From the NCBI RefSeq assembly GCF_030345795.1, contig NZ_JAUALB010000001.1, positions 1,049,001-1,113,000 of the forward strand: a stretch of 64,000 bases of DNA, given 5' to 3'. Position numbers and translations under genes: made by a program. The notes beneath the pieces were generated by a model that was not told the origin of the DNA, ran no database searches, and saw only the letters and a list, made by a program, of their open reading frames with translations. The DNA comes from Micromonospora sp. WMMA1363 (GTDB lineage Bacteria; Actinomycetota; Actinomycetes; Mycobacteriales; Micromonosporaceae). Shown here piece by piece: positions 25,311 through 32,103 of the stretch (its first letter is position 1; every line of letters starts with the position of its first letter).

Positions 25311-27124
25311 ACCAGAGCAACCACACCGTGACCGGATCCCGTCGGATCGGGCTCGTCGCCGCCACCGCGGCCGGGTGGCGCCACGCCAGGATGCTCGCCG
25401 ACGCCTGGCCGGACGCCCGGCCGGTCGAGGCGGACACCGTCGCCGACGCGCTGCGGGCCGCCTGGGCCGAATGCGAAGCGATCGTGACATTCCTGGCCAC
25501 CGGTGCGGTGGTGCGGATCCTCGCCCCGCTGCTCGGCGACAAGCGCACCGACCCGGCGGTGGTGGTGGTCGACGAGGCGACCCGGCACGCGGTAGCCCTG
25601 CTGGGCGGTCACGCGGGTGGCGCCAACGCGCTCGCCGCTGAGGTCGGCGCGGTGCTCGGCGCCGTGCCCGTGGTCACCACCGCCACCGACGCGGTCGGCC
25701 TGCCCGGACTGGACACGCTCGGTTGGCCGGTCGAAGGCGCGGTCGCCGCGGTGAGTCGCGCCATCCTCGACGGCGAACCGGTGACGCTGGTCACCGACGC
25801 CGTTTGGCCGCTGCCCGCCCTGCCGGAGAACGTTCACGCCGTCGTGGCGCCGGCGCACCGCCCCGACGCCGGACCGGCCCGGGCGTCCACCGCCGCGGCC
25901 CCTGCCGTCGCTCCGGACCGTGTCCCTGGCCGGGGCGGCTCCCCCGCGCCGGCCGGCGGCTACCGGCTGCTGGTCACCGACCGGACGGTGCCGTTGGACG
26001 GCCGAACGGCCGTACTGCGGCCGCCGTCACTGGTGGCGGGGGTCGGCGCGAGCCGGGGTGTGCCGGCCGGCGAGGTGCGCGGTCTGCTGGACCGGGTGCT
26101 CACCGAGGCGGGGCTGAGCGCGGCGAGCCTGCGCTGCCTGGCCAGCGCCGACGTCAAGGCCGACGAGGCGGGCATCCGGGCGACCGCCGACGCGCTCGGC
26201 GTGCCGCTGGTGACCTGGCCGGCGGCGGACCTGGCAGCGGTCGACGTGCCCAACCCCAGCGAGGTGGTCCGCGCGGCGGTCGGCACGCCGAGCGTCGCGG
26301 AGGCCGCTGCGCTGCTCGGCGGCGACGCGGAGCTTCTGGTGCCCAAGACCGCGACCGCTATGGCCACCGTCGCGGTGGCCCGGCACGCACCGCGCGGCCG
26401 GCTCGCCGTCGTGGGTCTCGGCCCCGGCGCGCCGGACCTGCGCACTCCCCGGGCCGTGGCCGAGCTGCGACGGGCCGCCGTCGTGGTGGGCCTGGACCAG
26501 TACGTCGACCAGGTCCGCGGGCTGCTGCGCCCCGGCACCCGGCTGCTCGTCAGCGGGCTCGGCGCGGAGGAGGAGCGGTCCCGAGCCGCCGTCGCGGAGG
26601 CCAGCGCCGGCCACGCGGTCGCCTTGGTCGGCTCCGGTGACGCCGGGGTGTACGCGATGGCGAGTCCCGCTCTGGAGCACGCCGACGAGCGGGTCGACGT
26701 GGTCGGGGTGCCCGGGGTGACCGCCGCGCTCGCCGCCGGCACCCTGCTCGGGGCGCCGCTCGGCCACGACCACGCCTACCTGAGCCTGTCCGACCTGCAC
26801 ACCCCGTGGGAGGTCATCGCGCGGCGGGTGGTTGCCGCGGCCGAGGGAGACTTCGTGGCGCTGCTGTACAACCCGCGCAGCCGCGCCCGGAACTGGCAGC
26901 TGCCGGAGGCGCTGCGGATCCTCGCGGCGCACCGGCCGCCCGACACGCCGGTCGGGGTGGTGCGCAACGCCAGCCGCGAGGGTCAGTGGGTGCACCTGGC
27001 CACTCTGGCCACCCTCGACCCGGCAGTGGTCGACATGTACAGCGTCGTGGTGGTGGGCAGCAGCCAGACTCGGCTGATCGCCGGCCGGATGGTCACCCCG
27101 CGCGGCTACCGGTGGCGCCGATGA
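25307..27124 (+). CDS. CbiG-CobJ fusion: cobalt-precorrin-5A hydrolase and precorrin-3B C17-methyltransferase
   Basis: A 605-residue two-enzyme fusion. Residues 1-190 are CbiG N-terminal and mid domains (GLVAATAAGWRHARML; FLATGAVVRILAPLL; LLGGHAGGANALA), about 220-350 the CbiG C-terminal domain (GVGASRGVPAGEV; LASADVKADEAGI), and about 358-605 CobJ/CbiH (LAVVGLGPGAPDLRTPRAVA; VALVGSGDAGVYAMASPA; YNPRSRARNW). CbiG opens the ring-contraction lactone of the cobalt-bound intermediate, CobJ/CbiH performs the ring contraction, so the fused pair acts on consecutive intermediates. No CobG, the oxygen-dependent alternative, is seen in the window. Confidence 0.93.
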   Translation: MNQSNHTVTGSRRIGLVAATAAGWRHARMLADAWPDARPVEADTVADALRAAWAECEAIVTFLATGAVVRILAPLLGDKRTDPAVVVVDEATRHAVALLGGHAGGANALAAEVGAVLGAVPVVTTATDAVGLPGLDTLGWPVEGAVAAVSRAILDGEPVTLVTDAVWPLPALPENVHAVVAPAHRPDAGPARASTAAAPAVAPDRVPGRGGSPAPAGGYRLLVTDRTVPLDGRTAVLRPPSLVAGVGASRGVPAGEVRGLLDRVLTEAGLSAASLRCLASADVKADEAGIRATADALGVPLVTWPAADLAAVDVPNPSEVVRAAVGTPSVAEAAALLGGDAELLVPKTATAMATVAVARHAPRGRLAVVGLGPGAPDLRTPRAVAELRRAAVVVGLDQYVDQVRGLLRPGTRLLVSGLGAEEERSRAAVAEASAGHAVALVGSGDAGVYAMASPALEHADERVDVVGVPGVTAALAAGTLLGAPLGHDHAYLSLSDLHTPWEVIARRVVAAAEGDFVALLYNPRSRARNWQLPEALRILAAHRPPDTPVGVVRNASREGQWVHLATLATLDPAVVDMYSVVVVGSSQTRLIAGRMVTPRGYRWRR

Positions 27125-27327
27125 ACCGTCCCGCGCCGGTGGTGATCGGCGCCTGCCAGGGCTGTGGCGCCTGTCTGCTGACCTGCCCCACCCACGCCAT
27201 CCGGCCCGTCGCCGGTGGCCTCGCCGTCCGTGTCGACCGCTGCACCGGCTGCCTGGAATGCCTGGAGATCTGCCCGGTGGACGCCATTCGCCCCACCGGC
27301 ACCGACCACGGTGGAGGACACAGATGA
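27121..27327 (+). CDS. Small 2[4Fe-4S] ferredoxin
   Basis: A 68-residue bacterial-type ferredoxin with two CxxCxxCxxxCP motifs (CQGCGACLLTCP near 12-23, CTGCLECLEICP near 41-52), so two [4Fe-4S] clusters are expected. Placed between cbiG-cobJ and cobH with ATGA overlaps on both sides, it probably delivers electrons to a corrin-pathway step, such as cobalt reduction or reduction of precorrin-6A, but which partner is unknown. A strong GGAGG within its last codons serves the next small ORF. Confidence 0.9.
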   Translation: MNRPAPVVIGACQGCGACLLTCPTHAIRPVAGGLAVRVDRCTGCLECLEICPVDAIRPTGTDHGGGHR

Positions 27328-27437
27328 GTACGACCATGCCGCTGCTGTGGACGCTACGCGGGGGCGAGCGTCCCGACGACACGGCGGTGGATCCGGACGC
27401 CTGCTCGGCGACGGCCGGCGCGGGTGAGAACCGGTGA
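27324..27437 (+). CDS. 37-aa coupled ORF between ferredoxin and cobH
   Basis: ATG at 27324 overlaps the ferredoxin stop (ATGA), and the TGA at 27435-27437 overlaps the GTG of cobH (GTGA). A GGAGG lies 6 nt before the ATG, so it is very likely translated. The product (MSTTMPLLWTLRGGERPDDT, then Ala/Asp/Gly-rich with one Cys) has no recognised domain. It may be a small accessory protein or may exist only to carry ribosomes from the ferredoxin gene to cobH. It is easily missed by gene callers because of its length. Confidence 0.6.
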   Translation: MSTTMPLLWTLRGGERPDDTAVDPDACSATAGAGENR

Positions 27438-28027
27438 GCCGGCTCGTACACCCGATCGAGGTCGAGTCTTACCGGATCCTGCGGGAGCGGGTCGACCTCG
27501 GTCACCTGCCGCCGCTGACCCGCACCGTCACCGAGCGGGTGGTGCACGCCAGCGCGGACCTGGACTATGTCACCGACCTCGTCTGCGACGAGGCTGCCCT
27601 GACCGAGGGGTTGGCGGCGCTGCGCGCCGGCGCCCCGGTGGTGGCCGACGTGGCGATGGTCGCCGCGGGGATCACCGGCCGGGATGCCGTCTGCCCGGTC
27701 GCCGAGCCGGGCACGGCCGAACGTGCCCGCCGGGCCGGGGTCACCCGCTCCGCCGCGGCGGTGCGGGTCGCCCTGGACCGGGTCGGGTCCGGCGCGGTGT
27801 GGGTGGTCGGCTGCGCGCCGACCGCGCTGGTGGAGCTGATCAGCCTCGACGCGCGACCGGCGCTGGTGATCGGTCTGCCGGTCGGCTTCGTCGGTGCCGC
27901 CGAGTCCAAGGCCGCGTTGCGGGCCAGCGGCCTGCCGGGGGTCTCCAACCAGGGGGAGAAGGGCGGGTCGGCGGTCGCCGCCGCCGCCCTCAACGCCCTG
28001 CTGTACACGGAGGAGGGGAACCAATGA
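27434..28027 (+). CDS. cobH: Precorrin-8X methylmutase
   Basis: A 197-residue CobH/CbiC that moves the C11 methyl group to C12, giving (hydrogeno/cob)yrinic acid. Conserved features: HPIEVESYRIL at the start with the catalytic-site His expected in VTERVVHASAD (near residue 38), ADVAMVAAGI near 75, and the C-terminal GFVGAAESKAAL and KGGSAVAAAALNALL. GTG at 27434 overlaps the upstream small ORF; the stop overlaps cbiX (ATGA). Confidence 0.95.
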   Translation: MSRLVHPIEVESYRILRERVDLGHLPPLTRTVTERVVHASADLDYVTDLVCDEAALTEGLAALRAGAPVVADVAMVAAGITGRDAVCPVAEPGTAERARRAGVTRSAAAVRVALDRVGSGAVWVVGCAPTALVELISLDARPALVIGLPVGFVGAAESKAALRASGLPGVSNQGEKGGSAVAAAALNALLYTEEGNQ

Positions 28028-29070
28028 GCGCACGGCACAGCGCGCTGGTCGTCGTCGGGCACGGCACCCGCAGCTCCGCTGGCGTCGCGCAGTTCGCCGC
28101 GCTGCTGGACCGGATCCGCCTTCGCGCGGCCGGTCGGGTCGGCGACGTCGGGGGCGGCTTCATCGAGCTGTCCCGCCCGCCGCTCACCGACGCGGTCGGC
28201 GCGCTCGTCGCCCGGGGGCACCGGTCGCTGGTGGCGCTGCCGCTCGTCCTCGCCGCCGCCGGGCACGGCAAGGGTGACATCCCGGCCGCACTGGCCCGGG
28301 AGCGGCAGCGTCACCCCGGCCTCAGCTACGCGTACGGGCGGCCGCTCGGCCCCCATCCGCTGCTGCACGACGCGCTGGAGCAGCGGATCGACTCCGCGCT
28401 GGCCGGCGCGGGGCGGGCCGGCAGCTGGGTCGCCCTGATCGGGCGGGGCTCCACCGATCCGGACGCGAACGCCGAGGTCGCCAAGGTGGGCCGGCTGTTG
28501 TGGGAGGGGCGCGGCTACGCCGGCGTCGAACCGGCTTTCATCTCGCTCGCCGAGCCGTCGGTGCCGGCGGTGCTGGAGCGGTTGCGTCGGCTCGGCGCCC
28601 GGCGGATCGTCGTCGCCCCGTACTTCCTGTTCGCCGGAGTGCTGCCGGACCGCATCACCACGCAGGCGCGGGCGTACGCCGCCGTCCATCCGGAGCTGGA
28701 CGTGCGGGTGGCCGACGTGATCGGCGACTGCGACGCCCTCGCCGACCTGGTGCTCGAACGGCACGTCGAGGCGGTGCGCGGCGACATCCGGATGAACTGC
28801 GACACCTGCGCCTACCGGGTGCTGATGCCCGGCTCCGCCGACAAGGTGGGCCGGCCGCAGACGCCGCACGACCACCCCGACGACCCGGTCGGCGGGCACG
28901 GTCACCAGCACCACGGTCACCAGCACCACGGTCACCAGCACGAGCCGACGCTGCGCGCGGGCGAGGCGGCGATCGTCGGCGCCGGACCCGGGCCGGATGA
29001 CCTCGGCACGGCACACGGGAGGGCACCGCGCGACGGCGTCGGCGTGGTGGTCGAGCGGCTCGCCCCGTAG
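28024..29070 (+). CDS. cbiX: Sirohydrochlorin cobaltochelatase, long CbiX with His-rich and CxxC tail
   Basis: A 348-residue two-lobed CbiX that inserts cobalt into sirohydrochlorin at the start of the early-cobalt route. The N-terminal lobe has VVVGHGTRSS with the catalytic His, and a second chelatase lobe follows (IGRGSTDPDANAEVAK near 140, VVAPYFLFAGVLPDRI near 200). Near residue 258 MNCDTC is an MxCxxC motif like the one known to bind a [4Fe-4S] cluster in Bacillus megaterium CbiX, followed by a repeated GHQHH metal-buffer-like stretch (about 295-312) and a disordered tail. Last gene of the coupled cobalamin operon. Confidence 0.92.
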   Translation: MSARHSALVVVGHGTRSSAGVAQFAALLDRIRLRAAGRVGDVGGGFIELSRPPLTDAVGALVARGHRSLVALPLVLAAAGHGKGDIPAALARERQRHPGLSYAYGRPLGPHPLLHDALEQRIDSALAGAGRAGSWVALIGRGSTDPDANAEVAKVGRLLWEGRGYAGVEPAFISLAEPSVPAVLERLRRLGARRIVVAPYFLFAGVLPDRITTQARAYAAVHPELDVRVADVIGDCDALADLVLERHVEAVRGDIRMNCDTCAYRVLMPGSADKVGRPQTPHDHPDDPVGGHGHQHHGHQHHGHQHEPTLRAGEAAIVGAGPGPDDLGTAHGRAPRDGVGVVVERLAP

Positions 29071-29142
29071 GAACTGCTCGCCGGGGTGACCGTGGTGGAC
29101 GCGGTGCGGGTTCTCCGGGGACCGTGGGTCGGGCCGGCGTGG

Positions 29143-29502
29143 TCAGGTCAGCGCACCGGCCGCCGCGTAGCCCAGGCTTGCCGCCGCGACGGTGGCCGCC
29201 ACACCGAGCAGGGCGTTGGTCAGCGCGTCGCGGTGGCGGCCGACGTGAGCCAGGCGCAGGGTCTCGTAGCTGAACGTCGAGTATGTGGTCAGTGCGCCGC
29301 ACAGACCGGTGCCGAACAGCGCACCGGCCGCCGGAGAGACCGGGAGACCCACCAGAAACCCGAGCAGCAGCGAGCCGACCACGTTGACGGTCAGCGTCCC
29401 CCAGGGAAACGCCGTACCGAGTCGGGTCTGCACCGCCCGGTCGGTGAGGTAGCGCAGCGGCGCCCCCACGGCGGCGCCGAGCGCGACCAGCAGCGCGGTC
29501 AT
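29143..29502 (-). CDS. crcB: Fluoride channel FluC/CrcB (second gene of a pair)
   Basis: A 119-residue four-helix membrane protein of the FluC family, which exports fluoride passively. Visible signatures: GAPLRYLTDR in helix 1, the TLTVNVVGSLLLGF helix with the conserved Asn, and LCGALTTYSTFSYE with the Thr-Ser-Phe pore residues. ATG at 29502 overlaps the stop of the upstream crcB (ATGA). Paired genes of this kind usually form antiparallel heterodimers. Convergent with cbiX, 72 bp away. Confidence 0.93.
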   Translation of the reverse strand: MTALLVALGAAVGAPLRYLTDRAVQTRLGTAFPWGTLTVNVVGSLLLGFLVGLPVSPAAGALFGTGLCGALTTYSTFSYETLRLAHVGRHRDALTNALLGVAATVAAASLGYAAAGALT

Positions 29503-30029
29503 CCGCCACCGCCGGTCGGGCCGGCGCCGTGGCGCGAGCTCGCGCTCGGGTTCCGCCCGGTCCTGGCCAGCCGGTCGGTGGCGGCGTGGCCGGCCCAGAC
29601 CGCCAGCACCGCGCCGGCCAGGGTGGCCGCCAGATAGGCCAGGGCGGTTGCCGGTGCGCCGGCGACGACGAGTTGCTGCGCCTCGACCGCGTAGGTGGAG
29701 AACGTGGTGTAGCCGCCGAGCACCCCAACGCCGAGGAACGGACGGGTCAGGGCCGGCCCACCGCGTCGGGTGAGCACCGCCATCAGGACGCCGATCAGCA
29801 GGCACCCGCTCAGGTTCACCGTGAGGGTCGGCCAGGGAAAACCGGCCGGGTCGTGCGGCAGCGCGGCCGACAGGCCCGCCCGGCCCAGCGCGCCGAGCGC
29901 ACCCCCGGCGGCGACGGCCCCGAGCACCGTGACCGGGTGGGCGGTCAGCTCGGCCCGGTCGGCGGGTACACGCAGGTCGACGTCGGCGTCGACGCGTCGC
30001 TGCTCCGGACCGGACACCCGCCCCTCCAC
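29499..30029 (-). CDS. crcB: Fluoride channel FluC/CrcB (first gene of a pair)
   Basis: A 176-residue FluC homologue: GALGALGRAGLSAALP in helix 1, TLTVNLSGCLLIGVLMAV in helix 2 and GVLGGYTTFSTYAVEA in helix 3. It is longer than its partner because of about 30 hydrophilic N-terminal residues and a Gly/Ser-rich tail. GTG at 30029 has GGAG close upstream; GTG at 30017 is an alternative start. No fluoride riboswitch was recognised in the 360 bp upstream. Confidence 0.9.
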   Translation of the reverse strand: MEGRVSGPEQRRVDADVDLRVPADRAELTAHPVTVLGAVAAGGALGALGRAGLSAALPHDPAGFPWPTLTVNLSGCLLIGVLMAVLTRRGGPALTRPFLGVGVLGGYTTFSTYAVEAQQLVVAGAPATALAYLAATLAGAVLAVWAGHAATDRLARTGRNPSASSRHGAGPTGGGG

Positions 30030-30389
30030 CCCGCTCCGGTGTTGGACCGGGCCACCCTACCCCGATTATCCGCCGGCCCCGGGGCGGTGCGAGGCCTCGG
30101 CCGGGATCAGCGGACGCGGCGTCGGCCCCGCCGGCCACACCGCGCCGACCTCGGTGAGCCTCGTCGTGGCCGGGCCTTCTCGACCTCCGCACCCGTTCGC
30201 CGCGGCGCGGTCCGCCAGCACCCCGGGCCTCGCCGAGTCACCCCAGTCCAACGGACTCCCGACGCCGCCCGGTGCGCCGTGGTGGTGGTGCCCGGTCGGG
30301 AGCGGGCGTACGGTACCAAGATCGGCGGAGCGTGCCGGGTGGCGCCGAGCCTCCGTCGCCGTCCGAACCAGGCGTGAGGAAGGGCAGCG
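30030..30389. other. Divergent intergenic region between crcB and paaK
   Basis: About 360 bp without a supported gene. It must hold promoters for the crcB pair (minus) and paaK-paaI (plus). The right end has a Shine-Dalgarno (GAGGAAGGG) for paaK. No clear palindrome or riboswitch was recognised. Confidence 0.4.
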
Positions 30390-31697
30390 ATGGAGGACCG
30401 TACGCCCCGTCCCGAGGAACTGGAACCGATCGAACGGGCGGGAGTCGACGAGCTGCGGACCCTGCAGCTGGAACGGCTGCGCCGGTCGCTGCGGCACGCG
30501 TACGACACGGTGCCGCACCACCGACGGGCCTTCGCAACGGCCGACGTCCACCCCGACGACTGCCGCGACCTTGCCGACCTGGCCCGGTTTCCCTTCACCA
30601 CCAAGGCGGACCTGCGTGACAACTACCCGTACGGGATGTTCGCCGTGCCGCGCGAGCGGATCGCCCGGCTGCACGCCTCGTCCGGCACCACCGGCCGACC
30701 CACGGTGGTCGGGTACACGGCCGGGGACGTGCGGACCTGGGCGCGGCTGATGGCCCGCTCGATCCGGGCGGCCGGGGGACGTCCCGGCGATCGGGTGCAC
30801 GTCGCGTACGGCTACGGGCTCTTCACCGGCGGTCTCGGCGCGCATTACGGCGCCGAGGAACTGGGCTGCACCGTCATCCCGGTCTCCGGCGGGATGACCG
30901 AGCGGCAGGTGCTGCTGATCCGTGATCTCGAGCCGGAGATCATCATGGTCACCCCCAGCTACATGCTCGCCATCGTCGACGAGATGGAGCGCCAGGGTGT
31001 CGATCCGCGGACCACGTCGCTGCGGGTCGGCATCTTCGGTGCCGAACCGTGGACCGAGGACATGCGTCGCGAGATGGAGCGCCGCCTGGATCTGCACGCC
31101 GTGGACATCTACGGACTGTCGGAGGTGATGGGCCCCGGTGTCGCCGTGGAGTGCGTGGACACCAAGGACGGCCCGCACCTGTGGGAGGACCACTTCTACC
31201 CGGAGATCATCGATCCGGTCACCGGCGCGGTGCTGCCCGACGGGGAGCGCGGGGAACTGGTCCTCACCTCCCTTACCCGGGAGGCGATGCCTGTCGTCCG
31301 CTACCGCACCCGCGACCTCACCCGGCTACTGCCCGGCACCGCCCGGCCGATGCGGCGGATCGAGAAGATCACCGGTCGGACCGACGACATGATGATCGTG
31401 CGGGGCGTGAACGTCTTCCCGACGCAGATCGAGGAGCTGATCCTGCGGACGCCCCAGCTGTCCCCGCACTTCCAGTGCGTCCTGGCTCGGCAGGCGCGGA
31501 TGGACACCCTCACCGTCCGGGTGGAGCGGCGGCCCGGAGCCGACCGGGAGGCCGCCGGGCAGGCCGGCGCGGCGTTGGTCGGGCTGGTCAAGGAGATGAT
31601 CGGAGTCAGCGTGGCGGTCGAGGTGCTCGACCCGGACTCAGTGGAGCGGTCCATGGGCAAGATGCGCCGGATCGTCGACCAGCGGCGGGGCGGGTGA
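30390..31697 (+). CDS. paaK: Phenylacetate-CoA ligase
   Basis: A 435-residue adenylate-forming enzyme that activates phenylacetate with ATP and CoA. The P-loop ASSGTTGRPTVVGYT is at about 94-108, YGYGLFTGGLGAHYGAEE near 140, YGLSEVMGPGVAVEC near 235, the hinge KITGRTDDMMIVRGVN near 325, and the C-terminal catalytic Lys is expected in SMGKMRRIVD. Length and motifs match PaaK. It is followed 1 bp later by paaI; the rest of the paa pathway (ring epoxidase and hydrolase genes) is not in the window. Confidence 0.95.
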   Translation: MEDRTPRPEELEPIERAGVDELRTLQLERLRRSLRHAYDTVPHHRRAFATADVHPDDCRDLADLARFPFTTKADLRDNYPYGMFAVPRERIARLHASSGTTGRPTVVGYTAGDVRTWARLMARSIRAAGGRPGDRVHVAYGYGLFTGGLGAHYGAEELGCTVIPVSGGMTERQVLLIRDLEPEIIMVTPSYMLAIVDEMERQGVDPRTTSLRVGIFGAEPWTEDMRREMERRLDLHAVDIYGLSEVMGPGVAVECVDTKDGPHLWEDHFYPEIIDPVTGAVLPDGERGELVLTSLTREAMPVVRYRTRDLTRLLPGTARPMRRIEKITGRTDDMMIVRGVNVFPTQIEELILRTPQLSPHFQCVLARQARMDTLTVRVERRPGADREAAGQAGAALVGLVKEMIGVSVAVEVLDPDSVERSMGKMRRIVDQRRGG

Positions 31698-31698
31698 C

Positions 31699-32100
31699 GT
31701 GGGGGAGCGCAACGCCGCGTACGACATGTTCGCCGCCGACGTCGCCTCGCGCGGGCTCGGCATCGAGCTGGTCGAGGCCGCGGACGGGGCGGCGGTGGCC
31801 CGGATGCGGGTGACCGCCGCGATGGTCAACGGGCATGCCATCGCCCACGGCGGCTTCGTGTTCCTGCTGGCCGACACCGCGTTCGCGCTGGCCTGCAACA
31901 GCCACGGCCCGGTGGCCGTCGCCGCCGGAGGTGAGATCACCTTCGTCCGGCCGGCCCGTGCGGGAGATCTGCTCGTCGCCCGTGCCACCGAGCGCACCCG
32001 GTACGGCCGCAGCGGCATCTACGACGTCACCGTCACCCGCGACGAGGGCGAGGTGATCGCCGAGTTCCGGGGCCGCAGCCGCACCCTGAACGGGGCGTGA
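31699..32100 (+). CDS. paaI: Hydroxyphenylacetyl-CoA thioesterase (hotdog fold)
   Basis: A 133-residue PaaI-type thioesterase. The hotdog signature GHAIAHGGFVFLLADTAFA at about 49-67 includes the HGG-F and Asp used for hydrolysis. It should release CoA from dead-end phenylacetyl-CoA derivatives, protecting the CoA pool. GTG at 31699 immediately follows the paaK stop, so the two are one operon. Convergent with the cyclase-like gene ending 3 bp downstream. Confidence 0.92.
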   Translation: MGERNAAYDMFAADVASRGLGIELVEAADGAAVARMRVTAAMVNGHAIAHGGFVFLLADTAFALACNSHGPVAVAAGGEITFVRPARAGDLLVARATERTRYGRSGIYDVTVTRDEGEVIAEFRGRSRTLNGA

Positions 32101-32103
32101 GGC

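Noticed and set aside
30030..30120. Possible fluoride riboswitch upstream of the crcB pair
   Set aside because: No match by eye to the conserved riboswitch core; only GC-rich sequence is seen.
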